Part shown: positions 1 to 10,367 of the stretch, piece after piece
Layout of the letters: each line of letters begins with the position of its first letter
Position numbering within the stretch: the first letter of the stretch is position 1
Source of the DNA: CAITSH01 sp025356665
GTDB lineage: Bacteria > Pseudomonadota > Gammaproteobacteria > Burkholderiales > SG8-39
Assembly (NCBI GenBank): GCA_025356665.1
Contig: JANXRV010000133.1
Location: 24,386 to 88,385, forward strand
DNA: 64,000 nt
Direction: 5' to 3'
The notes under the pieces: generated by a model
What the model was told of the DNA's origin: nothing
Databases searched by the model: none
The model's input: only the letters and a program-made list of their open reading frames with translations
Translations under genes and position numbers: made by a program

Positions 1-1428
1 GTCGAAGCCGGCGCTCAGCTTGCACTTGGAAATGGGCCGGTACTGGCCGTGCGTCATGTCCTCCTCGCGGCTCCAGATCAGCTTGATGGCGGTGCCGGGC
101 ATCTGTTGCGCGATCGCCACCGCCTGCGTGACGAAATCGGACACGCGCCCGCGCCGGCCAAAGCCGCCGCCCGGATCGAAGCGGTGCACCGTACATTTTT
201 CCAAGGGCAGGCCCGATTGCTTGGACATGGCAAGGTGCGCGCCCTCGGGGTCCTGCGTCGGCACCCAGATCTCGGCGGCATCCTTGCCCACGCGCGCGGT
301 GCAATTCATCGGCTCCATCGTGGCGTGCGCCAAAAACGGCGCGCTATAGACCGCCGCCACTTTTTTGGCCGAACTGTTGACGAGGGCGGCGCTGTCGCCC
401 TCTTTGCGAAATTCAAACAAACCGGTTTTGGTTTCCAGGCCCTCGCTCAGGCGCGCCGCAATGGTCGCATCCGACTCGGCGGCATGGGGGCCGTAGTCCC
501 ACTCGGCGCGCACCTTTTCAAGCGCCGACTTGGCCTGCCACCAGGTGTCGGCGATCACAGCATAGGCGTCAGTGCCGACGCGCACGACTTTTCTCACGCC
601 CGGTGACTTCAATGCCGCCGCATCATCGAGGCGCAGCAGGCTGCCGCCAAAGACCGGGCACGCCTTGATGGTGGCGGTCAGCATCCCGGGCAGCGCCACA
701 TCGACGGCGTAAATTTTGCTGCCGTTCAACTTGGGCGCCGTATCAAGGCGCTTGAGCGGCTGGCCGGCGATTTTCCAGTCGGCGGGGGCTTTCAGCTGCA
801 GGGTTTTGGGGTCGGGTGTCGGCAGCCTGGAGGCGGCGAGGGCCACCTTGCCATAGCTGGTCTGGCGGCCGGAGGCGGCATGCCGGATAAGCCCCTTTTG
901 CACGCTCAGCTCGGCCACCGCAACACCCCACTCGTTGGCGGCCGCCTGTAACAGCATGGCGCGCGCCGCCGCACCGCCGCGCCTGACCTTGTCGTGGGAG
1001 AAGCGGATGCCAAAGCTGCCCACCGTGAGCATTTGCCCCCACACGCCCTTGCGCGCGAGGTTGGCCTGCGGGGAAACCATCTCGGTGGTCACTTTGTCCC
1101 AATCGCAGTCGAGTTCTTCGGCGATAAGCTGCGCCAGGCCGGTGCGCGTGCCCTGGCCCATTTCGGTCCTGGCAAAACGGATCACGCAGGTATCGTCGGG
1201 CCTGACCGCCACCCAGGCATCGATCTCGACGCCCGCGTCCGCGGCATCACCGCCCGTTGCCGCCTGCGCCCCTGAGGGCAGGTTGAAGCCGAGCATCAGG
1301 CCGCCGCCGGCCAAAGCCGAGCTCAGCACAAAGAAGCGGCGGGCGAGGTCGACAGGTGCTTGTTCGGCCGCCGGTGTGGAATTGTTTTTCAATTGCGGCA
1401 ATGCTTGTGAATGTGTGGTTTTTTTCAT
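1..1428 (-). CDS. Molybdopterin-binding subunit of a xanthine dehydrogenase-family oxidase (IorB-like), 3' end outside window
   Basis: The large subunit of a molybdenum hydroxylase of the isoquinoline 1-oxidoreductase/aldehyde oxidase type, which hydroxylates N-heterocycles or aldehydes using water. 476 residues are visible and the reading frame runs off the left edge. The N-terminus carries a twin-arginine-like signal (RRFFVL at residues 30-35 followed by a hydrophobic stretch), so export by Tat as a folded, cofactor-loaded protein is likely. The block EMGQGTRTGLAQL and the later GGGFGRRG motif are typical of the IorB family. The iorA-like small subunit lies just upstream on the same strand, so the two form one operon. 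Start ATG chosen at 1428. Substrate cannot be told from sequence. Confidence 0.88.
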   Translation of the reverse strand, partial: MKKTTHSQALPQLKNNSTPAAEQAPVDLARRFFVLSSALAGGGLMLGFNLPSGAQAATGGDAADAGVEIDAWVAVRPDDTCVIRFARTEMGQGTRTGLAQLIAEELDCDWDKVTTEMVSPQANLARKGVWGQMLTVGSFGIRFSHDKVRRGGAAARAMLLQAAANEWGVAVAELSVQKGLIRHAASGRQTSYGKVALAASRLPTPDPKTLQLKAPADWKIAGQPLKRLDTAPKLNGSKIYAVDVALPGMLTATIKACPVFGGSLLRLDDAAALKSPGVRKVVRVGTDAYAVIADTWWQAKSALEKVRAEWDYGPHAAESDATIAARLSEGLETKTGLFEFRKEGDSAALVNSSAKKVAAVYSAPFLAHATMEPMNCTARVGKDAAEIWVPTQDPEGAHLAMSKQSGLPLEKCTVHRFDPGGGFGRRGRVSDFVTQAVAIAQQMPGTAIKLIWSREEDMTHGQYRPISKCKLSAGFD

Positions 1429-1510
1429 GCGTACCCCCGCGCTATGTTGTTTGCAGCCATGGCTTTACCCTGCGGCAAGCCCTTGTGATTTTGTCGCCAC
1501 GACCTGGTGG

Positions 1511-2014
1511 CTAAGATCGGCTTGTTTTGCTTGGCCTGGCGGCCGGATTCTTGCGGCTGTTTTTTGCCAGCGCCACCGCCTGGTGTATGGCCTGGCGAAT
1601 GCGCTGGTAGGTGCCGCAACGGCAAATGTTGGTCATCGCGCTGTCGATGTCCGCGTCGCTGGGGTCGGGCTTGGCCGCCAGCAGCGCCGCTGCCGCCATG
1701 ATCTGGCCGGACTGGCAGTAGCCGCACTGGGGCACGTCCAGCGCCGCCCAGGCCTGCTGCACCGGGTGCGAACTGTCGGCCGAGAGCCCTTCTATCGTGG
1801 TGATATTGTCGCCAGGTTTCAGGCTCGCCATGTTGATGATGCAAGAGCGCACGAGTTGCCCGTTGATATGCACCGAGCAGGCGCCGCATTGCGCGATGCC
1901 GCAACCGAACTTGGTGCCGGTCAAGCCCACGTGCTCGCGCAGCACCCACAGCAGCGGTGTGTCGGACTGCGCCCTGACTTCGTGCTGCTTGCCATTGATC
2001 CGCAACTTGGCCAT
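1511..2014 (-). CDS. (2Fe-2S)-binding small subunit of a molybdenum hydroxylase (IorA-like)
   Basis: The iron-sulfur subunit that passes electrons out of the Mo centre of its IorB-like partner. At 167 residues it has normal length. The plant-type ferredoxin cluster ligands are visible as Cys38, Cys43, Cys46 and Cys58. The second, C-terminal cluster is Cys97 and Cys100 (CGYCQSG) with Cys131 and Cys133 (CRCG). The ATG at 2014 is preferred over a TTG three bases upstream because a GGAGG lies five bases before the ATG. It precedes iorB-like by about 80 bp and is probably cotranscribed. No FAD subunit is present, as is usual for the two-subunit Ior type. Confidence 0.92.
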   Translation of the reverse strand: MAKLRINGKQHEVRAQSDTPLLWVLREHVGLTGTKFGCGIAQCGACSVHINGQLVRSCIINMASLKPGDNITTIEGLSADSSHPVQQAWAALDVPQCGYCQSGQIMAAAALLAAKPDPSDADIDSAMTNICRCGTYQRIRQAIHQAVALAKNSRKNPAARPSKTSRS

Positions 2015-2207
2015 CAACCCCTCCTTTTTTTATTTTCCCTTATTTACCCACGCGGGAATTTCGCTTGGGCCATCTTGCGCCCGCATCCGGCCGATTGCAA
2101 CGCGAGCGAACGCGACGCGGAAACGGATCCGGCACCATCGACAGTGCGTTCGCACTTATCTCTATCGATGACTGGAAATCCGCCATGGGCGCGGTTCTCC
2201 AGCGCAC

Positions 2208-2996
2208 TCAGCGTTTCGAGCTGCCCGCCGGCGCCACATCAACGCCCTTGAGGCCGGCGCGCTCGATTGCCGACTGGATCAGGCCGGTGGTGCGTGTTTC
2301 GTCTATCAGTTTGTTCACGGCGGCAAGCTTCGCCGTTTCGCCTTTGTTGACGATGATGGCTTGCTCCACGCCGTAAAAATTATCCGGCAGCACGCGCACA
2401 CTGGGATTTTTTTCCGCCGCTTCGAGCAGGCGCGGGCGGCTGGCGGCGTAGACGTCGATTTCGCCCTCGGCGAGGCGTTTGAGCGCGATCTCCATCGAGC
2501 CGGGTGGGTTGGGTTTGAGTTCGGCATGACGCAGCTTGCGCTGCAGGTAGAGGTGGCCGGCGTCGCCCTGGCCGACGCCGATGCGCACCCCGGGCAGGTC
2601 GACTTCAGCGACATTGAGCAGCGGCGAGTTTTTCGGCACGAGGTAGGAATTCCAGGCGAGTAGGTAGGCCTGCGAGAAGTCGACATCGCGCGCGCGCGCC
2701 GCATCGTAGGCGACAAAGCCCAGATCGACGGCGCCGCTTTTCACGCTGTCTATCACCGCCGCCGGGTTGGCAAGCGGTGTGATGGTCACGCTGACGCCCA
2801 GGCGCCTGGCCAGTTCGCGCGCAAGCGCTGCGGCCGGCCCGGTGATGGCGCCGGTCTTGGGGTCGAGTCGCGCCTGTGACGGATTGGACGCAAGGTAGCT
2901 GACGCGCAGCGGTGTGGTGCCGGAAAACTCGGCGGCGTGAACGGGCGCGGCGAGCAAGGCGGTGAGCAGGGCAAATAGCACGAATGATTTGGGCAT
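2208..2996 (-). CDS. Family 3 extracellular solute-binding protein (ABC type)
   Basis: A 262-residue periplasmic binding protein of the amino-acid/polar solute type (SBP_bac_3). It opens with a clear Sec signal peptide ending near ALA-type residues around position 21 (APVHA). The fold-typical block GAVDLGFVAYDAARA follows. No ABC permease or ATPase gene lies next to it, so its transport partner is elsewhere or it serves as a sensor. The start at 2996 is backed by a GGGAGAA ribosome-binding site. It follows the Bug gene at 3014-4012 by 17 bp on the same strand, suggesting cotranscription of two binding proteins. Ligand unknown. Confidence 0.85.
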   Translation of the reverse strand: MPKSFVLFALLTALLAAPVHAAEFSGTTPLRVSYLASNPSQARLDPKTGAITGPAAALARELARRLGVSVTITPLANPAAVIDSVKSGAVDLGFVAYDAARARDVDFSQAYLLAWNSYLVPKNSPLLNVAEVDLPGVRIGVGQGDAGHLYLQRKLRHAELKPNPPGSMEIALKRLAEGEIDVYAASRPRLLEAAEKNPSVRVLPDNFYGVEQAIIVNKGETAKLAAVNKLIDETRTTGLIQSAIERAGLKGVDVAPAGSSKR

Positions 2997-3013
2997 GGCG
3001 TTCTCCCTGTTGT

Positions 3014-4012
3014 TTAGTCGGCCTTGGCGCCGCTCGCCTGGATCACCTTCGCCCAGCGCTCGGTTTCGGCGCGCATCAGGTTGGCCAGGCCCTCGGGCGC
3101 GGTGCCCACCGGCTGGAAATAAATGCGCAGCAGTTTTTCGCGCGTATCCTGGCTGCGGATGATGGCATTGAGTTCGCGCGACAGGCGCTCGATGACCGGT
3201 TTGGGCGTTTTCGCCGGCGCGACGATGCCAATCCAGGCGCTCGATTCAAAGCCGGGGAAGCCGGCCTCGGCCACGGTGGGCAACTCGGGCAGCACCAGGC
3301 TTTTGACGCTGCTGGTTACGGCGAGCGCCTTCATGCGCCCGGCTTGCACCAGCGGCATGGCGGTGCCCGGCACGACAAAGCCGGCGGCGATCTGGCCGTT
3401 GAGGATGGCGGTGTTGACCTGCGGACTGCCCGGGTAGGGGATGTGCTGGATGTCCATGCCGGTCTGCATTTTGAGCAACTCCATGGTCAGGTGCGAGGCG
3501 CTGCCGTTGCCGACAGAGCCGAAGTTGAGTTGGCCCGGGCGTGCTTTGACGTAATCGACAAACTCCCTGACCGTGTTGACGCCCAGTTTGGGATCGACGA
3601 TCAGCACGTTGGGGCTGAGCGCCGCGAGGGTGATGGGCGCAAGCTCCTTGAACGGGTCGTAGGCCATTTGTTTGTACAGCACGGTGTTGACCGCCAGCGG
3701 GCCGGGGATGGACAGGCCGATGGTGTAACCGTCGGGCGCGGCTTTGGCGACAAGCCCGGTGCCGATGTTGCCGCCGGCACCGGGCTTGTTCTCGACGATG
3801 ACCGGATGGCCCAGCACTTGCGCGAGCTTGTCGTTGAGCAGGCGCGCGATCAGGTCGGGCGAGCTGCCTGGCGGGAAGGGCACTATGAGATGGATGGCGC
3901 GCGCCGGCCAGGTGTTTGTGCCGGCGTCGGCGGCATGTGCTGACACAGGCAGCACCGACAGCGCCGGCAGCAGCGTAAAAGCCAGCGTCAGCTTGAGCAG
4001 CAAAGCTCTCAT
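3014..4012 (-). CDS. Bug/TctC-family tripartite tricarboxylate transporter substrate-binding protein
   Basis: A 332-residue periplasmic receptor of the Bug family, whose members bind carboxylates or aromatic acids. The signal peptide runs to about VSAHAAD. Typical Bug blocks are visible: IVPFPPGSSPD, VENKPGAGGNIG, DGYTIG, NFGSVGNGSASHL and PELPTVAEAGFPGFE. The start at 4012 has a textbook GGAGG four bases upstream; the longer open frame to 4198 only reads through a tandem repeat and is not coding. No TctA/TctB membrane genes are near. It sits downstream of the FAD oxidoreductase and upstream of the family 3 binding protein. Confidence 0.93.
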   Translation of the reverse strand: MRALLLKLTLAFTLLPALSVLPVSAHAADAGTNTWPARAIHLIVPFPPGSSPDLIARLLNDKLAQVLGHPVIVENKPGAGGNIGTGLVAKAAPDGYTIGLSIPGPLAVNTVLYKQMAYDPFKELAPITLAALSPNVLIVDPKLGVNTVREFVDYVKARPGQLNFGSVGNGSASHLTMELLKMQTGMDIQHIPYPGSPQVNTAILNGQIAAGFVVPGTAMPLVQAGRMKALAVTSSVKSLVLPELPTVAEAGFPGFESSAWIGIVAPAKTPKPVIERLSRELNAIIRSQDTREKLLRIYFQPVGTAPEGLANLMRAETERWAKVIQASGAKAD

Positions 4013-4064
4013 CAAACCTCCTTGTTGTGCCGTTTTTACCGCTTGGCGCGATTGTAGCCGCAGG

Positions 4065-4185
4065 CCGCTTAGACCACTAGGACCACTAAGACCACTAGGA
4101 CCGCTAAGATCACTAAGACCAGTAGGGCCACTAAGACAGACTACTAAGGCCGCCCGGGCCACCCGAACCACCCGAACCACCCGGA
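4065..4185. repeat. 9-bp tandem array (two sub-arrays)
   Basis: Between the FAD oxidoreductase and the Bug gene. Eight units of about 9 bp (consensus CCACTAAGA or CCACTAGGA) fill 4065-4136. Three units of CCACCCGAA follow at 4159-4185. The units are imperfect, and the two sub-arrays have different consensus sequences. The array sits just upstream of the Bug gene's ribosome-binding site, so it would be in a leader transcript. Confidence 0.85.
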
Positions 4186-4198
4186 CGAACCAAACCAA

Positions 4199-5554
4199 TC
4201 AGGCCACGTCCGCGCCCAGCCACGCACCGTTGTTCGCAAGCGTCGACTGTAACGCGCCGATATCCAGTTGCCGTGGCGTGGTGCGCGAAGCAAGCGCCAT
4301 CGCGGCGGCGCTGCCTGCCGCCTCGCCCATGACAAAACAGGCGCCGCTGACGCGCGCCGCCGATTGGCCCTCTTGCGTCATCGAGGCGCAGCGTCCGGCG
4401 ACAAACAGGTTGTCGATGCGCTGCGGCACGATCATGCGGTAGGGCAGCTGGTTGAAGCCGCGCGAGCCCTCCGGCTGCCAGCCCCAGGCGACGTTGCCGG
4501 CGACATGGCGCTCCAGCGGCCAGCCGTTGACGCCTATGCTGTCGGCAAAGTCGGCGCAGCCAGTCACGTCATCGCCCGAGAGCGCATAGTCGCCGATGAC
4601 GCGGCGGGTCTCGCGTATGCCCACCTGCGTGGCGATGTCGAGCACATAGCTGTTCTCGAAACCGGGCACGCGCGCGCGCAAAAATCTGGCGTAGTCGCGA
4701 ACCTGCCGGCGCCCCTCGATCTCGCCGGCGGAAAATTGCGCCGCATCGGTGCCGTCCATGGCCTGTCCGGCGGCGTTGCTGATCTGCGTGATGTTGGCGC
4801 GCCATTCGGTCGGGTTTTTCATCGGCCGCACGATGGCGCCCATGCGCGGAAAACTGAAATCACCCTTTGCCTGCGCCTCCTGCATGAGCTGCGGGATGTC
4901 GCGAATGGCGTTGACGGCTTTTTCCGCATCGACGTTGTTGACGCGAAACATCAGTGTCGGATAGAGCAGGTGACCGTTCGCATCGCCTTTTTCGAACGGT
5001 GCGCCGGCCCAGGCGGCGAGGTCGCCGTCGCCGGAGGCGTCGATGAACATGCGGCCGCGGATGGCGCCGCGCCCGGATTTGGTCTCGACCAGCAGCGCGT
5101 CAATAAGGGCGGTGCTTTTCATCGTCGCGCCGGCGGCGAGTGCGTGGAACAGCAGGCTGGCGCCCGAGGCGAGCAGCATGTCGTCGGCGGCGCACTTGTA
5201 GGCGGCCATGTCATAGGCCTGCGCCTTGGTCTTGCCGAAGATGGCGTGCGGCTCATTCAAGCCGCCGAGCGCGGCGATGCGTGCGAGCAGGTCATCGGCG
5301 ACACCGTGCACGACGCGCCGGATGTCGCCGTGCACATTGGCGAACAGGCCGCAAAAATTGGTCACGCCGGCGGCCGTGCCCATGCCGCCGAGAAAACCGT
5401 AGCGCTCCACCAGCAGCGTCGTGGCGCCGGCGCGGGCCGCCGCCGTGGCGGCGGCGATGCCGGCCGGTCCACCGCCCAGCACCACGACATCGGCTTCGGC
5501 GAGGACGGGGGTGTGGCGGGCGGGTTCGGTGATGCTTACGTCGGGAACTGGCAT
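4199..5554 (-). CDS. FAD-dependent oxidoreductase (FAD_oxidored/PF12831-like)
   Basis: A 451-residue flavoprotein. The N-terminal Rossmann motif VVVLGGGPAG occurs at about residues 23-32, followed by the acidic end of strand 2 (LLVERYGFLGG). The C-terminal region carries the second FAD contact (NLFVAGRCAS). This architecture matches the FAD-dependent family that acts on 2-oxoacids or related small molecules; the substrate is not readable. The start at 5554 is chosen for a GGAG seven bases upstream; a longer open frame upstream crosses a GC palindrome and is not credible. It lies between the CoA ligase gene and the 9-bp array on the same strand, as part of the catabolic cluster. Confidence 0.85.
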   Translation of the reverse strand: MPVPDVSITEPARHTPVLAEADVVVLGGGPAGIAAATAAARAGATTLLVERYGFLGGMGTAAGVTNFCGLFANVHGDIRRVVHGVADDLLARIAALGGLNEPHAIFGKTKAQAYDMAAYKCAADDMLLASGASLLFHALAAGATMKSTALIDALLVETKSGRGAIRGRMFIDASGDGDLAAWAGAPFEKGDANGHLLYPTLMFRVNNVDAEKAVNAIRDIPQLMQEAQAKGDFSFPRMGAIVRPMKNPTEWRANITQISNAAGQAMDGTDAAQFSAGEIEGRRQVRDYARFLRARVPGFENSYVLDIATQVGIRETRRVIGDYALSGDDVTGCADFADSIGVNGWPLERHVAGNVAWGWQPEGSRGFNQLPYRMIVPQRIDNLFVAGRCASMTQEGQSAARVSGACFVMGEAAGSAAAMALASRTTPRQLDIGALQSTLANNGAWLGADVA

Positions 5555-5582
5555 GTCTCGGCTCCTTCCCCCTCTCCCCCGG

Positions 5583-5607
5583 CCCCTCCCCCGCCGGGGG
5601 GGAGGGG
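5583..5607. repeat. GC-rich inverted repeat
   Basis: Arms CCCCTCCCCC (5583-5592) and GGGGGAGGGG (5598-5607) flank a five-base loop in the 79-bp gap between the CoA ligase stop and the FAD oxidoreductase start. It could fold as a strong hairpin in the transcript. A similar but less perfect pattern recurs at about 35360-35394. No T-tract follows, so it is not a standard intrinsic terminator. Confidence 0.7.
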
Positions 5608-5633
5608 AGGTTTGTGAGTCGCTAGCGCGACGG

Positions 5634-7271
<1,638 letters not shown>

Positions 7272-7289
7272 GGATTGCCTTCCTCTACG

Positions 7290-7337
7290 CTATTACTCTA
7301 TTACTCTATTACTCCATTGCTATATTGCGCTATTGCG
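7290..7337. repeat. 8-bp tandem array
   Basis: Three exact copies of CTATTACT (7290-7313) are followed by three diverged copies (CCATTGCT, ATATTGCG, CTATTGCG). It sits just upstream of the CoA ligase start, inside the 198-bp gap after the acyl-CoA dehydrogenase gene. The rest of that gap shows nothing I can name. Confidence 0.85.
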
Positions 7338-7469
7338 TTACTGACTTCAGAGGCCTGGATTCAAAGGGGTGCTGGCCCCGGTTAATTTCCCTGCTCAGCG
7401 GTGGCGGTGCATCGGCGACGTTGCCCGTGTTTTCGCTCTTGTGCCTGCGGCGCTTTTTTACGCGCTTGA

Positions 7470-8630
7470 TCACGCCTTGAGCGTCTCTCTTGCGATGATG
7501 AGTTTTTGCACTTCGGTCGCGCCCTCATAGATGCGCAGGGCGCGGATCTCGCGGTAAAGCCGCTCGACGATATTGCCGCTTCGCACGCCTTCGCCGCCGA
7601 ACACCTGCACGGCGCGGTCGATTATTTGCTGCGCGTTTTCGGTGGCGACCATCTTGGCCATGGCCGCTTCACGCGTGGCGCGCCCGCCCTTGATGTCGCG
7701 CAGCCAGGCGGCGCGGTAGGTGAGCAGCGCCGCGCTGTCTATGCCGGTGGCCATGTCGGCGACCGCGGCCTGGGTCAGCTGGAAGTCGGCGAGGGTCTGG
7801 CCGAACATCTTGCGGCTGGTGGCGCGGGCGATGGTTTCCTCGAGCGCGCGGCGGGCAAAGCCCAGCGCCGCGGCGGCCACCGAAGCGCGAAAAATATCCA
7901 GTGTTTGCATGGCCACCTTGAAGCCGCCGCCGGCGGCGCCCAGGCGATTGCCCACTGGCACCCGGCAGTTTTCGAAGCGCAGCGTGGCGAGCGGATGCGG
8001 CGCGATCACGTCGATGCGCTCGGCGATGGTGAGGCCAGGCGTGCCGGCATCAACGACAAAGCCGCTGATGCCGCGCGCGCCCGGCGCCTCGCCGGTGCGC
8101 GCGAACACGCAGTAAAAATCGGCGATGCCGCCGTTTGAGATCCAGGTCTTTTGCCCGTCAAGCACGTAATGATCGCCCTGCAGTTGGGCGCGCGTGCTCA
8201 TCGCCGCCACATCCGAACCGGCGTCCGGTTCGGACAGAGCAAAGGCGGCAATGGCTTCGCCCGTGGCGACGCGCGGCAGGTAATGCTGCTTGATGGCATC
8301 GGAGCCGGCGAGGGAGATGGCGCCCGAGCCGAGGCCTTGCATGGCAAAGGCAAAGTCTGCCAGCCCGTCGTGGCGTGCCAGCGTCTCACGGATCAGGCAC
8401 AGCGAGCGTGAGTCGAGTTTTTCGAGTTGCCCGCCATGGCTTTTGGCTACGGCGTAGCGCAGCCAGCCGCCCTCACCGAGGGCTTTGACCAGGGCGCGGC
8501 AGGTGTCATCGACGTTGCCGCCGTGGGCAAGCGCGCCCAGGCGGGCGTCCGCCCATGTTTCGAGTGATGCCGCCAGCGCGGCGTGGGAGGTTTCGAAAAA
8601 CGGCCAGTCGAGATACTGTTTATCGCTCAC
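7470..8630 (-). CDS. Acyl-CoA dehydrogenase
   Basis: A 386-residue flavoenzyme of normal family length, introducing an alpha-beta double bond into an acyl-CoA. Family blocks seen: AFALSEPDAGSDVAAM (flavin and substrate contact), KTWISNGGIADFYCVFA, and the C-terminal QVFGGEGVRSGNIVERLYRE with RIYEGATEVQ. The start codon is GTG at 8630 with only a weak upstream purine run. It lies between the dienelactone hydrolase and the CoA ligase in one direction of transcription. Likely a beta-oxidation-like step on the ligase product or on a ring-cleavage product. Confidence 0.92.
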   Translation of the reverse strand: MSDKQYLDWPFFETSHAALAASLETWADARLGALAHGGNVDDTCRALVKALGEGGWLRYAVAKSHGGQLEKLDSRSLCLIRETLARHDGLADFAFAMQGLGSGAISLAGSDAIKQHYLPRVATGEAIAAFALSEPDAGSDVAAMSTRAQLQGDHYVLDGQKTWISNGGIADFYCVFARTGEAPGARGISGFVVDAGTPGLTIAERIDVIAPHPLATLRFENCRVPVGNRLGAAGGGFKVAMQTLDIFRASVAAAALGFARRALEETIARATSRKMFGQTLADFQLTQAAVADMATGIDSAALLTYRAAWLRDIKGGRATREAAMAKMVATENAQQIIDRAVQVFGGEGVRSGNIVERLYREIRALRIYEGATEVQKLIIARETLKA

Positions 8631-8672
8631 GCGCGCGCCCTGCGGTTTATTTTACGGTTAAAGATCGGAAAA

Positions 8673-9371
8673 TCAGCTGAGGTTGCTGACGAAAAACTCC
8701 AGCGTGCGCCCATGTGCCATCGCGGCCGAAGGCTGGTGGTAGGAGGCGCGATCCCAGCAGTTGAAGCCGTGCTGCGCGTCTTTGTAGATGTGGAACTCGG
8801 CCCGCTTGCCGGCGAACGCCGCCTTGACCTTGTCGACGGCCTCGAGCGGAATGGCGTGGTCTTTTTCGGCGTACTCAAATTGCATCGGGCATTTCACGCC
8901 GGCCGCCTTGTCGAGGTTGTCCTGGATGCCGCCGCCGTACCAGGCGCTGGCGGCATCGATGCCGGCCGTTGCCGCGGCCAAGTAGGCGAGACGTCCGCCC
9001 ATGCAGTAGCCGACCGCACCGATCTTGCCGCTGACTTCCGGACGCGCGCGCAGTGCGGCAACCGTCGTCTGCACGTCGTCTATGGTCTGGGCCGGCGTGA
9101 TGCCGCCCATCAGCGCGCGTGCACGCGTCATGTCTTCGCCGTCGTAGCCGAGCTCGACGCGCGGTGCCTGGCGCCAGAACACATCGGGGGCGAGTACGAC
9201 AAAACCGTCCATGGCGTATTGCTCGGCCACGGCGCGGATATGGCGGTTGACGCCGAAAATTTCCTGAAAAAGGACAATGCCCGGGCCCTTGCCCGCGGGT
9301 GGCAGCGCCAGGTAGCCGCCGTAGGTGCCGCCGTCTTTTGCCTTGATATCGATCCAGCTGGTTTTCATCAT
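8673..9371 (-). CDS. Dienelactone hydrolase family protein
   Basis: A 232-residue cytoplasmic alpha/beta hydrolase. The cysteine nucleophile is in GYCMGG (Cys123). The acid is Asp171 in AEKDHAIP, and the base His201 in DAQHGF; Glu37 in FQEIFG corresponds to the activating glutamate of carboxymethylenebutenolidase. Such enzymes open dienelactones made during (chloro)aromatic breakdown, though many relatives act on other esters. Two in-frame ATGs overlap at 9371 and 9368; the first has the better-spaced AAGGA. It is within the catabolic cluster, which fits an aromatic role. Confidence 0.9.
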   Translation of the reverse strand: MMKTSWIDIKAKDGGTYGGYLALPPAGKGPGIVLFQEIFGVNRHIRAVAEQYAMDGFVVLAPDVFWRQAPRVELGYDGEDMTRARALMGGITPAQTIDDVQTTVAALRARPEVSGKIGAVGYCMGGRLAYLAAATAGIDAASAWYGGGIQDNLDKAAGVKCPMQFEYAEKDHAIPLEAVDKVKAAFAGKRAEFHIYKDAQHGFNCWDRASYHQPSAAMAHGRTLEFFVSNLS

Positions 9372-9415
9372 GATTGTCTGTCCTTATTCGGGTGGGTTAA
9401 AAATAAGAAAATGTT

Positions 9416-9510
9416 GTCATTGCGAGGAGGCGAAGCCGACGCGGCAACTTTGTGGCATTGCGACGGTAGCCACGAGAACGGTGAGATTGCTTCGCTGCGC
9501 TCGCAATGAC
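9416..9510. repeat. Interspersed palindromic element, copy 1
   Basis: A 95-bp element with inverted ends: GTCATTGCGAGGAG at the left and the complement CTCGCAATGAC at the right, with internal inverted segments around GATTGCTTCG. A second copy lies at 22213-22304. It occupies most of the gap between the hydratase stop and the dienelactone hydrolase start. It has no coding capacity, so it is a MITE/REP-like element rather than an IS. Confidence 0.8.
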
Positions 9511-9536
9511 GAGGCGGGTGCCTATTTCAAGAGTTG

Positions 9537-10367
9537 TTAGTTCCCTTCAAATTTTGGTTTTCGTTTTGCGGCGAACGCCTCGAAGGCGCGGGTGAAATCC
9601 TGCGTTTGCATGCAAATCGCCTGCGCCTGCGCTTCGGCCTCGATTGCTTCATCGAGGCCCATATTCCATTCCTGGTGCAGCATTTTCTTGGTCATGCCAT
9701 GGGCAAAGGCCGGGCCTTCGGCCAGGGTGCTGGCCATCGCCTGCGCCTCGGCCAGCAAGTTCTCGCCGGTGCATAGTGTATTGAAAAATCCCCAGGCCAG
9801 CCCTTCTTCACCGCCGAGGCTGCGGCCGCTGTACAAAAGCTCGGAGGCGCGGCCCTGGCCGACCAGGCGCGGCAGCAGCGTGCAGGCGCCCATATCGCAG
9901 CCGGCGAGGCCGACGCGCGTGAACAGGAAGGCCACCTTCGCCGCAGTCGTGCCGTAACGCAGATCCGAGGCGAGGGCGATCATCGCGCCGGCGCCGGCGC
10001 AAATGCCGTCTATGGCCGAGATGACAGGCTGCGGGCAGTTGCGCATGGCCTTGATAAGGTCACCGGTCATGCGCGTGAACTCGAGCAGTTCGGGCATGCT
10101 CATTTTGGTCAGCGGACCGATGATCTCGTGCACATCGCCGCCGGAGCAGAAGTTGCCGCCGGCGCCGCCAAAGACCACGGCGCGCACATCGGTGGCGTAT
10201 TGCAGGCTGCGAAACAGGTCGCGCAGTTCGGCGTAGGAATCAAAGGTCAGCGGGTTCTTGCGCTCGGGGCGGTTGAGCGTGATGGTCGCGACATTGCCCT
10301 CGACCTGCCAGAGGAAGTGTTCGGCCTGGTGCGTGGCGAAGGCGCGCTTGTGGTGGGCGATGCTCAT
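9537..10367 (-). CDS. Enoyl-CoA hydratase/isomerase family protein
   Basis: A 276-residue crotonase-fold enzyme, hydrating or isomerising an enoyl-CoA. The oxyanion-hole region GGAGGNFCSGGD and the second contact DGICAGAGAMIALASD are visible. The NRPERKNPLTF block near the N-terminus is typical. Its ATG overlaps the stop of the MarR gene (ATGA), so translation is probably coupled to the regulator. Together with the acyl-CoA dehydrogenase and SDR it makes a plausible beta-oxidation-like series. The substrate is not determined. Confidence 0.9.
   Translation of the reverse strand: MSIAHHKRAFATHQAEHFLWQVEGNVATITLNRPERKNPLTFDSYAELRDLFRSLQYATDVRAVVFGGAGGNFCSGGDVHEIIGPLTKMSMPELLEFTRMTGDLIKAMRNCPQPVISAIDGICAGAGAMIALASDLRYGTTAAKVAFLFTRVGLAGCDMGACTLLPRLVGQGRASELLYSGRSLGGEEGLAWGFFNTLCTGENLLAEAQAMASTLAEGPAFAHGMTKKMLHQEWNMGLDEAIEAEAQAQAICMQTQDFTRAFEAFAAKRKPKFEGN

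Noticed and set aside
935..2251. 438-codon plus-strand open frame
   Set aside because: Antisense to the iorB/iorA-like pair and contains no domain.
4065..4185. Possible CRISPR array
   Set aside because: Units are 9 bp with no spacers, and no cas genes are in the window.
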